In this document: positions 36,986 through 48,850 of the stretch, one piece after another
How the letters are laid out: every line of letters begins with the position of its first letter
Numbering within the stretch: position 1 is the stretch's first letter
Source: Ochotona curzoniae
Taxonomy: Eukaryota > Chordata > Mammalia > Lagomorpha > Ochotonidae
DNA length: 64,000 bases
NCBI RefSeq assembly: GCF_017591425.1
Contig: NW_024467121.1
Coordinates: forward strand, 16,628,707 to 16,692,706
Direction of reading: 5' to 3'
Translations under genes and position numbers: made by a program
Notes under the pieces: generated by a model
Seen by the model: the letters and a program-made list of their open reading frames with translations, nothing else
Database searches by the model: none
Told to the model about the DNA's origin: nothing

Positions 36986-38369
36986 TCCTTAAAACCATAA
37001 CTATAAATTATGTTCTATAATATTTGGATAATAATAAAAGCAAATTTTAGTAAAAAAAACCCACAGAAACTCATTTCTTTAGTGAATGTATAAGCACTTT
37101 AATATACACATATAAAATTATAAATATTATGTATATGTAACTATAAACAAGACTATACAAATAAATATACCTGACGTGCATATATAAATGTAATAACTAA
37201 AATGAATTAATAATCAAATGCAATACATTGTTCTTATAACATAGTAAAACTTTGAAACAATAGCACTTATTTTAGAATTTTATCATAAAAGAACTTGTTA
37301 ATCCCACTTAGACTCTAGAAAAATGGCTACTTTTTCTTAGATTTATCTCATGGTTTAATTCTTCTCTGATATAAAATAGCATAAATATAACTATCAGAAC
37401 AAGTAGGAAAATAACTATTGTTTAAAACTTAAGGAGTCTAATGTACATTCCTAAGATCCTTCCTCACCGTTATTTAGTATAACATCAAAACGCTTGCATT
37501 TCACTTTAAAATGTAATCCATATAAGTGAAATGTACATTTTGGAATGATTATTGTTTACAGCTTTTGCCAAGACTCCTGAGGAATAGTAGGCTTTTCTTG
37601 TATTTTTTTATGTCCTATGTGTTATCTTTATCTAAGGGAATACTAAGCCTGTGATTGTGAAGTGAAATGAAAATATAAGAATGCAAAAATTAGGAAGAAA
37701 CAATAGCAATAAGAAAGTCAGAGGAGAAAGGGGAATGTGGACAGGAGGGAGGGTAGACTGGGAAATAGCGCTGTGCTTCTAAATCTGCGTTATATAACAC
37801 GTGAACACTGCTAACCTTATATGAACACATTTAGAAAGTAAAAAAAAAAAAAGTATGGTTAGATTAAAACGTCATCTCTGAGACAGATTCAGATGGAAGT
37901 CCAAACAAACCAAATTTATCCCTTTTTATAAGCTTGATATGCAATTTTTAAATGTTAAGTAATGGTAATTCTTTAAATATGGGTGGTCTTGTGCTGCATT
38001 CTTATAATCACTGCCTATTCTTTTTTGCCAGTTGGAAAAACTTCAGCCCATTTCATCATTGTTTTTAATCCTCAATCTTTCAAATCTGGATAAATGACAA
38101 TTAAGCCATATAATTTTCATAATAAAATCAATCTGTTTACATGATGTAGGTTAATTTTATGATGTGTGACTTTTTAACATATAGCATATTTGCATTGATA
38201 AAAAATGTTCTTTAAGAAACAAATGTTTTCAAAGAAATAACAGAACATTTCCAAATCTTGAAAAAGATACAACTATGCAGGGTAAAAATTTTCAATCAAA
38301 TTCAATGTAAAACAACAAAAAAAGTTGATTACAATCAACTTATAGCAAAGATATAAAGAAGATCTGAAA
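36986..38369. other. unassigned, very AT-rich DNA
   Basis: Nothing recognised. Confidence 0.5.
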
Positions 38370-41300
38370 TCATTGAGATGAATTTATCACATATATGGAC
38401 ATTTAATAAGTCTAGCAAGAGCATTTTCCACAGCCCTCTCACAAGCAGTGCTAGGTTACGATGGTTTAATCAAAGTGCCAAAGAAAAAGAATTCATTCCA
38501 AAATGCTGGACCCAGCAAAGCTCTCTTTCAGAAATAAAGCACAAACCTTTCGAGATGCTCAAAATCAGAGCACAGTTATTACTACTGGAAATATCTTGCA
38601 AGAAATGCTTCAAGGGATTCTTCAAATTGAGAAGAAAGCACGCTACTAAGCTCTGAATGTGTAGAACCCAGTGGTAAAGGATGAACACCAACACAGATTG
38701 CTCAGTGCCATAATGCAGTGTGCAGACCATACATACCTGAACCATGAATGCTCAGATGGAAATATGAAACTGATCAAACCCACAATGATTTAAAGAATAC
38801 ACAATACAGAAAGATATAAAGTTTAGCTTCAGAAAAGCAAACTGTGGAAGCGTGGAGCAAAGTATAGAATCTTTCCGGTGAATCCAAATATAAGTTGTCA
38901 GAAACTTAAACTAACCTAGTTGCAATTATACAATCATTAACGAAGGTTTCCCAGCAGTCACAAAACAAAAATCTACAAAATGTAACACAGGATGGAAGGT
39001 AGGGACAATAGCAAAATACTAGAACGATTACATATTCACAAAGGAAATCACCATAAAGAACCAAAAACCCCCTGCCACCCAAAATGGAAGTAGTACATTC
39101 TCACCTATCAAAAATTCAAAGATATACAGTGGCTGAAAGATTTCTTTTTAATGATCTAGCTATATGCTGAGCATAAGAAATTTACTTCACCTATAAGGTC
39201 ACACAGGGCCTGGTAGTGAAAGGATGAGAAAAGCGCATGCCATTCAAATGGAACTCAAAGGAGAGCATATTCTCAGATAAAATAGACTGTATTACAAAAA
39301 CTGAAGAGACACAACGAAGACGACTATGCTTCGGTAAGCTCAGCCCCTGTCCCTAGTGCCAACCAAACTAACGAGGACAAGATCTCAGGGTGAGGCGAGG
39401 AGAACATTTAATTTGTCAACAGATGAGAGTGTAGCAGACTTTGGGCTCAAGGCTGCAGCTAGTCTGGAAAAGGACCTACAAGTAATGTCCTGCTTGCCTG
39501 AAGAAACCATGAAAGAACTGCAGGTCTTGTGGCGCTATTCAAGTGCCATGGCTTGTCTCTAGATGGATGCCGATGTGTTCCTTCTCAGTTCTGCCATGGT
39601 GGTCGTTGAAGTCAAGGGGTAATGTGAGTAGATTAACCAAACCAGGTCCCCTGCCCTAGTAAAAAATTTGAGGTAAGGAACAAAGTAACCTATGCCTTAG
39701 GACTCAGATAAGTGGGAAATCAGTTGTTCAGCCCTAAAGCGTTACCTTCCTTACTTTATTTAATAAAAATTGTCTGCTTATGTTAATTATGCCCCATTAT
39801 ATGTTATATAACGATAATGTGAGAAATATACCAAGAAGATAAAACAATTGTAATCATGTATGCAGCTAACATCAGCACACCTAACTACCTAAAGCAGATA
39901 CTAATAGTGTGAAGGTGAAATGAACCGTAATACAAGAATAATAGAGAAACTCAAGACTCCACTGACAGTAATAGAGATACATATATAGAAAGTAATAAAA
40001 TTTGGAAACTTAAATAATAAAGAAACTTGGAACTTATATTTCACTATAAAACTATTGGATCAACAGAATTGAGCAGAACATTATAATCCACAGAGTGCAG
40101 AATGCACATTGTTCTTCAGAATCCCTTCCCAAAATATCAACAGGAAAATTAGTCTGAAAAAGACAAAAGTTATATTCTTATTGATTTATTACAGCTAATG
40201 TACAACACACAAAAAAGTATAGGACTGAAATGGTTACTTTGGGAAATGACTGTTATTTTTATACTGTCTTTATTTCCCCATAGAAATGTAGGTTTGCGGT
40301 CTTTTTTTAAATTGTTGAACCTTCTGATTAGTGGCAAATGAAGCTTGTGAACCTAGAGTGGATTAAAATTATTTCTGTGAACATTATGTTTAAGAGAGGG
40401 AAATGAGTGAAGGATACTGGGACAGGGACAGGGATCAAGGACAGGGTGTTTGTCTTCTTGGAACTATGCCTATAGAACGCTGACAATCTGTTCTCTTTGT
40501 AAATGCAAACAAAAATCCAAACCTATTTTATTAGTTCATCATTACCATGAAAACTGCAAGAAAACAGGGTTATCTAAGGGCCAATAGCCCTGATGAACAG
40601 ACGCAAACGTCTCCAAGAAAATATGTGCAAAAGCACAGTACACTAAGGGCAATATGCAAAAGGCAGTAGTCTTTCTCTGTATTAACGATGATTTATTTGA
40701 AATACAAATCTGACCTCATTTATAATGGGCTCAAAAATTTGGGAATAAAGTTTAACAGAGAAGATTTTTAAAAAGAAAATGTGGCAGTGATAATATCAAT
40801 GAATACATAAATAAAGGCAAAGAAATCTAATGGTTATGGAATGCAAGAATGAATATTGTTAATACATACATATTATCTAAAGCAATCAACAGACTCAAAG
40901 TAGCTCCTGTCAAAACACTAACGATGTTCTTTACAGAAATAGAAAAAAAAATGGTTTCATATGGAAATACAAAAGAACCCGAATGTTCAAATAGATATTG
41001 ACCACAAAAGAAAAAAATAAACTAAACGCAACTATACTACTTGACTTCAAAATATACTACAATGCCATAATAAATAAAATAGCATGGTATTCACATAAAA
41101 CATACACTCAGAACAATGAAACAGCATGGAAATGTCAACAAAATATTCACATACTTGCAGTCAATTTATTTTTGTCAATGTAAAGAAGGCAAAATGGAGA
41201 AAGGACAGGCACTTTAATAAACAATGTGGAGAAAACTGGCTGATCACATGCAGTTGAATGAAATTAGAGCCATGTCTAATGCTTTGTGTAAAACTTAATC

Positions 41301-42415
41301 CTAAATGTATTGAGGACTGACATGTAAGGCCTGAGATTTTAACATTTCTAGAAGAAACCATATTAGTAAAACTCCATGACATAGATCTCAACTTTTTATA
41401 TGTAAATCAAAGACAACAAAAGCAAAAGTATATAAGTGGAATTATATTAAACTCAAACGTATTCTGTAGAGCAAAGGCAGCAGTGAGCTGGGTGAAGAGA
41501 CAACACACAAATCTGGAGAAAATATTTGCAAAGCATTGGATTAATATACAAAAAATAAGATTATAGACAAATAACATTATTTAAAGTACACGTGACAAAC
41601 TTTTTGTATAAAGGAAAGTGTTCAAAATAGTCAACAAATATATGAAAATGGATCTTACTAATCATCAGGGAATTACAAATTAGAACTGTGATGTTATGGC
41701 TTCATTCATACCAGAAAAGCTATTACCAAAAGATAAAAATATCAAGTATGAAAAAGATATAACGGGAAGGTATATGAGTTAGTAACGGCAATACAGCAAC
41801 CAATGTTCACGCTATCTGATGGCAATCTCGTGCCTGGTTATGTAACCAAAGGAAAGGAAGTGGGTAATGTGAAAAGGTACCTGCAGTCCCTGGTTTATTG
41901 CACGATTAATCAAAATGGACAAAAGAAAGTGTCAATTTAACAGATGAATTATTTTTTAAATGTTATTATATACACAATGGAATATTAGCCTGCCATAAAT
42001 AAAATCCTGTAATTTGTTCGATGGAATGAATGAGGCACAGAAAGAAAAAATGCTGCATATTTTCACTAACATGTGGAATCTAAAGATTTGAACCCGAAGA
42101 AGCAGAGCAGAAAGCAGGCCACCAGGACCTGCTGGCGCATGAAATTTGGCGAGAGGTTGGCGGAAGGACCCCATTGCATTTAGAGGGGAGGAGTTTCAAG
42201 AGATATTTTATAAAGCAAGGTGACTATATTAACTAACAGCATGCTTTTAGTTATTGAAAATTACTGACTCCATTTTAAGTATTCTCACCACAAAAATTTT
42301 TTTAAAAAGAAGTGGGGTAATGCACATACTCATTAGCTTGACTTAGTCATTCCACAATGTGCAAATATTTCAAAAACAATATATATATATATTTCTGTTT
42401 AAAAAATAGAGAAAG
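38370..42415 (+). mobile_element. ancient long L1 (end of ORF1 to 3' end), interrupted
   Basis: Ordered L1 landmarks: the end of ORF1/inter-ORF ('ATGCTGGACCCAGCAAAGCTC', 'CAAGAAATGCTTCAAGGGATTCTTC') at 38500-38640; the ORF2 endonuclease region at 39120-39326 and 39797-40200; reverse-transcriptase and C-terminal parts at 40580-42080; and the 3' UTR end ('GGTGACTATATTAACTAACAGC', 'AAGTATTCTCACCACAAAAATTTTT', 'CATTAGCTTGACTTAGTCATTCCACAATGTG') at 42215-42365. All frames are destroyed. Two stretches do not fit L1: 39327-39796 (see its own entry) and about 40230-40560 (unassigned). The 3' end resembles the L1MA/L1M lineage, which predates lagomorph radiation. Confidence 0.85.
39327..39796 (+). mobile_element. 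470-bp insert in the ancient L1, LTR-like or retrocopy-like
   Basis: L1 text breaks at '..GAAGACGACTA' and resumes at 'TTATATAACGATAATG'. The insert runs from TGCTTCGG to GCCCCA, so it has TG..CA ends. It carries TTTAATAAAA about 25 bp before its 3' end, as an LTR would, or as the polyadenylation signal of a retrocopy would. It contains a 68-codon open frame (39356-39562) with no family I recognise. It is richer in GC than its host L1. No certain target-site duplication was seen. Confidence 0.45.
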
Positions 42416-42429
42416 GTCACCATGACGCA

Positions 42430-42698
42430 CTATGTAAAAGGAGCTTTAAAGAGTTGATGCACGCCAGCTGTGCGCAGGGGCAGGGACGCCTCCTCAGCCC
42501 GCTCCAGTTAGGCTGTGATAAAATGCCTGCAGGTGAGGCTCTGCTGAACTAGTTTCTCCTGACTGCAGACTTCGTTAAGAAAAACAGAGTACACTGGTGT
42601 TTTTCAAAATGGTGCCTATCCTCTCCCCTGCCAGGCCCATGAGGGATATTTCTGAAACTTCCTTTTTGAACCTGGTGGACGTAAAACATGCAGAATTA
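42430..42698 (+). mobile_element. possible LTR remnant of a class I endogenous retrovirus
   Basis: Follows the L1 3' end directly. It is GC-richer with many CpGs (about 12 between 42420 and 42850, far above background). A GATAAA polyadenylation-like motif lies at 42517-42522. It is placed just before a proline-tRNA-type primer-binding-site-like stretch. The 5' limit and terminal dinucleotides are not clear. Alternative: promoter and first exon of an unrecognised transcript. Confidence 0.4.
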
Positions 42699-42716
42699 TG
42701 GGGGCCCACCCGTAAC
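42699..42716 (+). other. primer-binding-site-like stretch
   Basis: TGGGGGCCCACCCGTAAC agrees at 12 of 18 positions with the tRNA-Pro primer-binding site used by gammaretrovirus-like (class I) elements, including the leading TGGGGGC. Family knowledge from memory. Confidence 0.4.
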
Positions 42717-43190
42717 TGGAACCCCTGAAGGTTCAATCTCCCAAAGAGGTCTGTGCTGAGCTGCAAAGCCACTTGTCGGTCACAGTCTCCGTCCGCTTCC
42801 CCAGCGCTGGCTCCCGTGGACACTTGTGCCGGTGGCTTTGGCTCAGGTAAGTGGTGATTTTTTCTGTCTCTTCTCGGCTGTTTCTTTAGCTTGAGGGCAG
42901 CAGTTTGCCCTTGTTCTTACTTCTCCTACAGATCTAACACTGGCTGCTAATTTTTTTTGGTTTGTTCAGCTCTTTACTACTTGTTAGAGTGAAGCAGTCA
43001 CCTAAAATGCCAGACGCTGGGAACCAGGTATCGAAGCACTCAGTTTTATGTGGCTCTTTAAAGCAGTGCTCAGAATGCCCTGTAGCTTTACAGCTAACGT
43101 TGTGTCAAGAGTGTCCTGGGGATCATGTTTACACTCTATGTAAAATGAAGAAGTCACAAGTGATATTTAAAAGCGCATTTATTTAAATAT
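42717..43190 (+). mobile_element. endogenous-retrovirus-like leader with splice donor
   Basis: CpG-enriched sequence with a perfect consensus donor CAG|GTAAGT (intron would start at 42847), located where retroviral leaders carry the major splice donor. Downstream is a T-rich stretch and a 74-codon frame (42962-43186) containing several cysteines (..CGSLKQCSECPVALQ..). No gag motif is evident. The frame is too short and unsupported to call a gene. The whole could equally be a cellular first exon plus intron. Confidence 0.35.
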
Positions 43191-44699
43191 CAAATATTTT
43201 TTCAAAAATATATTGGAAAACCAAAGTTAGGCGAATGTTTAGGGATCCTTCTCTCATTTTGAGCCCCGTCTCTCTGCTGGCCATGGAGTAGTACTTCTTC
43301 GGTGATAGTTGCACTTTAGGTTTCCAGGAGAAAATGTATGCACTATTACCTGATGAGAAAACTGAAATTAATTTCCCTTGCTTGGTAACCAAAAAACTTC
43401 AGTACACATTTGAAGGGTTCTCGTGAAAATTGAACCAAAATGGGCCTACTTACCAATACTTTGCTGGAACTCTGGCCAAACAGATTCAGCTGTTTAAAAA
43501 TAGCAAAAATTTCCCCAGCTAATATGTATGGGGCGTTGACTGCACAATAGTGTCTGCATTTGACTCCTCCTAAAGCATTTATTCTTCCTAAGTCAGGTAG
43601 TGCGTGCCTCCGTCATTGTTTTGTACTCAGAAGCTCCGTCACTCCAATTGTCTCTACACATTGTAAGAACTCTTAACTAAGGGGTTCCCTAACGTAGGCC
43701 TTCGGGCACATATTGAAGAAAAATCGCTTTATATGAAAGAAGCGATGACTGTCACTGCGGGAGTGGAGATTATACAAAAACGTGGAGTCAATATGGTCTA
43801 TGGTTTAAGCCGACTACTGCAACAAGTAATAGATGTTTAATCCTAAAGGGAACTTTTTAGAAATTGTTAAAATATACCATCTGAATCCTACTGTTTGAGA
43901 TGTGTTCATCAGTCACTGAATGAGGGTTATATCAGGGTCTTCACTCTTGGGCATGTGCCAGCAGGAGGGTCTGTAATATTGAGAAAAAAAAAAAAGAAGT
44001 CGTCCTTGGGCACAGGAGGACAGTTTGATCAGCCAGACTAAACTGGCTGGTAGGGCCTGGGGCATGGGAGGCAGTAGCATCAGCTGCTGTGGTGTGACAT
44101 AAATGGTGGCAGTTGATGTTAATAAGCATCCAGATATAAAAAATACAAAAGACTGTGGAATTGAGCCACTTGTCCTCTGGCTGAGGATGGTTAATAAGCC
44201 CCACGCCTCTGCTGAAGTGCCATGTGCCAGTAGAGACCGCGGTGCTGAAGAGTGAAGGAGAAGATTCTAGTCTTTGGTTAGAAAGAAGATTCCCATCTTT
44301 GTCAAACGGACAAGCGCGTTGGGCTCTTACTAACACTAGTGCAGGCAGGATTCTACGAACCTGGATCCGCAGCCACTGCCTTGCCTCAGCTGGCTGGCTT
44401 CAATTCCCAACAACTGTTCAGAGACATCAAACAGAGGTGAAAGGGAAGAGGAGGGTAACGAGCCGTGAAAGATCCTCAAGTAACCTGAGAATGAGTCTGA
44501 CGTTATATTTTCCTTTAAATCATAATTATTTCCAGTGATCATGAATTTCTGCTTATCATCCGCAGTCCCACAGTGCAGGATAACACCTTTCTCTACTCAC
44601 GGAAATCGCTGCGTAGATATCTCAGTTCTTTTGTACGTGTGTTTTTCAATCACCTGTGGTAATCAGAAAGAAACCCATTTTGCAGTTATTCTGAGGTTT
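43191..44699. other. unassigned DNA with somewhat raised CpG
   Basis: CpGs persist (for example 43720-43800 and 44224-44470), unlike most of the window. Opposed frames of 131 (minus, 43941-44336) and 104 codons (plus, 44224-44538) lack recognisable domains. It may be the decayed interior of the retroviral element or unrelated single-copy DNA. Confidence 0.4.
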
Positions 44700-44895
44700 G
44701 GTGAGCAGTAATTTAGAGTTTTGATTTTGATGTTAAACAGTCTTAGGCTTTGATTCCTCATCCTCCACTGGGTCATGCGTGTCTTTAGAAAATAACTCAA
44801 ACTCTAAATTACAGTTTCCAACACTTGGGTAAAATGATGGTGATACCCAGCTAGTAAATTTATGAGGATTAAAAGTAATAATGTATGTGAAAGGA
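44700..44895 (+). repeat. MIR fragment
   Basis: 'TTAGAAAATAACTCAAACTCTAAATTACAGTTTCC', '..GGGTAAAATGATGGTGATACC' and 'TTTATGAGGATTAAAAGTAATAATGTATGTGAAAGG' reproduce the MIR order. Confidence 0.7.
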
Positions 44896-46127
44896 TTTTT
44901 CTTGAAATATAAGGTTCCAAAAGAGTGGTATTTACACACACACATAAATACACACTGCTATGAATATATCAGCGTGCATGTTTGGAGAGCATAAAAATTG
45001 TTTTCAGAAATAATTTCAAAATACGAAGAAGTATTTAGGACTGAATAATGCCTCAATGAGGCTGGTGGAGACCTCAGACTAATTCCCTTTATTTCATCCT
45101 TCTTCAATTCTATTCCAATTTTATCTGAATAGGTATTATCCATAGAGATTATTTTTTAAAGTTTTTAAAACATTATTCTTGGGAATCTGTTTAACTCTAG
45201 CCTGAAAGGGCTATTTGAAAGTTTTCATCTGTTTTGTAAATCATTGATAACTTTTCTGAGCCAATCTTTTATAATCCAATTTTAGTTCACTCGCAAACAT
45301 AATTTTAGTCTCAGGGAAATGGGACAGCAGAACAAATTTATGAGTCGATGATCCAGAGTGTAAAGTTTTTACTGATAATAGAATATTGTCATCATTATGG
45401 GAAATAAGAGACAGGCAACTGCATGTAAAATGTTGTTGTCTCTCAGGCTTTATGCACAGAAAATCCCAGATCTAAAACCAATGACACAAGGTAAAACTTC
45501 TTCCAACATCTAACTCTTTGGGTTAGATAACAGGTTTTGACCTTAAGTCATTTCTTCACAAAACAAGAGTTAACTGCTTGAGAAGAAAACTACGCAATGG
45601 ACAACTGTGGTGGTAAGAATCGCTAAGGTAGAAATCCCTCTCAGTGAATGTGAAGGCTTTAAGGATTCATTAGTGAGGCAACCTCATATTCCATTGTGTC
45701 CATGGTACCTCAGAGTTTAGACATGCCATTTTTAAGTTGAGGTGAGAGTTGTTCTAACACTCCCAATAAAAAAAGCTGCTACCAGTTTATAAATATAACT
45801 TTGTGTTTGCCTGAGAGATATGTTTTAGTCTTAACTATGTTTTGGTAACATGCTTTTATTCTGCAAGATATTTTATTTGAAATATGAGTTGCCTATACTT
45901 TTAGCTTTTGCAGTGTATTTTAAAATAAATATTATTTGCAAGAGTTTTAAAAAATTCATGGAAAGAATTGAATGTTTCTTTTACTGCCAGAATTCTGGAC
46001 TCCATGCAGTTTTTCACCGTACACGTTTTGCATGAACTTTCCGAGGAATTCTAGTGTTTATGGATAAATATGTATCCATGAGTTATGTTGTGTCTTAGTG
46101 TTTATCAGTTATGTCGCATCTTAGGAT
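44896..46127. other. unassigned AT-rich DNA
   Basis: Nothing recognised. Confidence 0.5.
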
Positions 46128-46342
46128 GTCATAATTTAACTGGATTTAAAGAACAATGATAGCCTCATCTGTAGGAACTGCCTAGGTTTCCTTGTGCTTC
46201 TGCAAGTTCTACACCGCTGGGAGAAAAGAAGCCACTAGTTGGCAGGCATTCTGGGCCTGGTTAATGCCAAATTTATGCTAAATATACAAATGTGCCAGAA
46301 TAGTTACATATTCTAATTTTCTTCTTCTTCTTTTTTTTAAGA

Positions 46343-48850
46343 TAATGTGGAGAAAGTGGGGAAAACCAGGCCAGGCCAGGCTACACTGGCTCAGGTGGGG
46401 TGGGGTGAGCTGCAAATGCCCCAGAGAAGAGATTCTGGGAATGTGTTGGAGTGGATATGGCTGTTATTACAGGAGGAAGACCTTCTGGGGTCTTCCACAG
46501 ACAGGGCCCCACCATTTGCATTTAACCGAGGGACCTGAGACAGGGTGGTTTAACAGGGGGTAACCAAGAGGCATGTCTGGTTGGGTTAGGCCACAGTACC
46601 TACTCAAGAGTGTCAGAGCAAAGGGTAGGCCACGTCATGCTGGGACACAGTACAGCTATAGTGCAAGAAAACCAGATCTGGGGGACAGAGTCCATAGGGG
46701 ACTATGGTCTTGCCTCTTTGGGAATGCAACACACACTGATTTGTGTAGAGAGCTGAAATACTGACAGGCCAAGCCAGGCTGGACCAGCAAACTTACCTGG
46801 CACTGGTGAAAGCCAAGGTTGGGAAGAGGCTGGACTGGGCCAGTCTATAGCACTTACCAGCACATGCAAAGGCTAGGTCTGAGGACAGACCATGCTAAGC
46901 AGAGCTGTGATACCTGTCAGCATGTATGAAATCCAGGGCTTGGGGTGTCCCTTGTAGGGGAACTTGGGAACTCCTCTGCTAGGCTCTACATCCTGCTGGG
47001 CATGGGGCACATCAGATAAGGCTGTAGCACTCTTAAGCATTTCTGTAAGCTGGGTCTGGAGACACGCCAGGCTGAGCCAGCCTGCAGCATCCACTAGTGT
47101 ACATAAGAACCAGGACACCTATAAAACTGTATCACATAATACAATGTTATTAACAATAATAATAATAAAAAAGAACCAGGACAGGCTGTGAGCTACACCC
47201 TGGGCTGGGCTGCAACATCCACCAATGAGAGCTGATATTATAGGCAGGCCATGCCAGACAGGGCCAAACCACCTACCAGCCTGTGTAATATCCAGGGCAA
47301 GGAATGGGTCTGGGAGGGGAACTTTGGGACTCTTCTGTTGGGATGCAGCTCCAGCTCTGTATGATAGCTAATGCTGTGGGCAAATCAGGCTGGGCAAGGC
47401 AGCAGCATTGTCAACATGCATGTGGGCTTGGTTGGGGGCAGACCAGACTGGGTTAGGCACAGTACCCAGTGACATTCTTGAGAGCTTGAATGGGTGTGAG
47501 ACAGGCTGGGCTGGGCTACAATACCTACTGGGTACATGAGTGTTGGGTCTAGGGACAGGGAAGGCTGAGCTATATTGTAGTACCCACTACTGAGAGCCAG
47601 AATGGGTGCAGGGCAGTTGGGCTAGACCACAGTGAGTGCCAGGATTGAGGGCCAGCCTTATTATGCTAAGTCTCAAGACCTGATGGCACTCAAAAGATCC
47701 AGGGATGGTAACAATCAGGTAGAGAACTTTGGGAACTCCCTTTCAAAGTTGTTGCTACCACTGGTGAGCACAAGAGCTGGGCTGGAGACAGACCAGACCA
47801 GGCCTTGCACCCATCAGCATTTGTGTGAACTGGGTCTGGGAAAGGGACAGGCTGGACCAATCCACAACACACACTGGCATGAGCGAGAGGATAAGGTTTA
47901 AGCCAGGCCAAGGTGGATTGCAATATGACCAGTGTACTTGAGGGCTGGGGCTACAAATGGGCCAGGCTGGGCTAGGCTGCAACATCTGCCCATCGATTAG
48001 AGAACAGAAGTGGCTGTCTTAAACTCGGCCACAGCACACACTGGCATGTGCAAGACACCAGGCTTGTGTGGGCCTGGTAGGATAACCTCTAGGACTCCTC
48101 CACTGGGCTGCTGCTTCCACTGGTGAGTGTGACAGTTGGGACTGAGAATGAGCCAGTCCAGGCCTAGCCACAGCACCCTTCAGAGAATATTTGGATGGAG
48201 TCTAGAGGTGGTAAACTGCTGTACCTGCTGGCATGAGAGCCAGAATCGGTACAGATCAGCTACCAACAGATATGTACCTGGACTGACTGTATGCAAGTCA
48301 TGTCTGTAGTACCCCTTTGTAGGTGCAAGATCCAGAGCTGGGAGCAGGCCTTGTAGTGGGACTGTAGACACATTCCTGCTGCACTATAGCTCCTGCCAGT
48401 GAGCATGAGAGCCAGGGCAGGAGGCAGGTCTGGCTGGTCAAGGTATCAGCACCAGTCAGCATATATGTGGGCCAGTTCTGGGGACTGATGGGACTGAGCT
48501 AGGCTGCAGTACTCATGGGTGTACATATGAGGCAGATGGGATTTGAAATGGACTGGGTTTGGCCATAGCACAACAGATGCAAAACCTGTGGCTCGGGGCA
48601 GACCTGGTGGGAGTTAAGGGGGTAACCCTGACTAGGCCACAGCACCAAATGGTATGCTGTAGGCTGGGTCTGTGGCAACCTGGACTGAGCTGGTGTAGCT
48701 TCTGTCAGTTGATGTGCTATGGAGCTCGGGTAGAATTGACCAGGCAGCTGCATCCACACAGTACATGCATTGTCTGGTGTAGATAACAGACAAAACCTGA
48801 CTCTGCAATATCTGGCACACACACAAGTATGAGGTCATCCCAAATGAGGT
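46343..48850 (+). repeat. ~60-bp degenerate minisatellite core of composite copy 2
   Basis: Monomer pattern is 'GCCAGGCTGGGCTGGGCTGC-A-CACCCACTGGCAT-CA-AAGAGC-GG-TCTGGGGA'. Successive monomer landmarks fall at 47401, 47461, 47521 and 47581, giving a period of 60. A divergent variant ('GGGAACTTTGGGACTCCTCTGCTGGG') recurs at about 46947, 47314, 47717, 48081 and 48355. Purine/G bias is strong on the plus strand. Confidence 0.85.
47118..47170 (+). mobile_element. 53-bp L1 3'-end micro-insertion
   Basis: An AT-rich segment ending (AAT)nAAAA interrupts a monomer and is flanked by a perfect 13-bp direct repeat, AAGAACCAGGACA, at 47105-47117 and 47171-47183. 'AACTGTATCACATAATAC' resembles the last bases of the local L1 family. 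This is an extremely 5'-truncated target-primed insertion. Confidence 0.8.

Noticed and set aside
39356..39562. 68-codon frame considered as a retrocopied exon
   Set aside because: I could not match it to a protein family; it is reported only within the insert.
42962..43186. 74-codon cysteine-containing frame downstream of the splice-donor-like site
   Set aside because: Too short, no recognised gag or zinc-finger spacing, and upstream context is better explained as leader sequence; kept only as part of the ERV-like entry.
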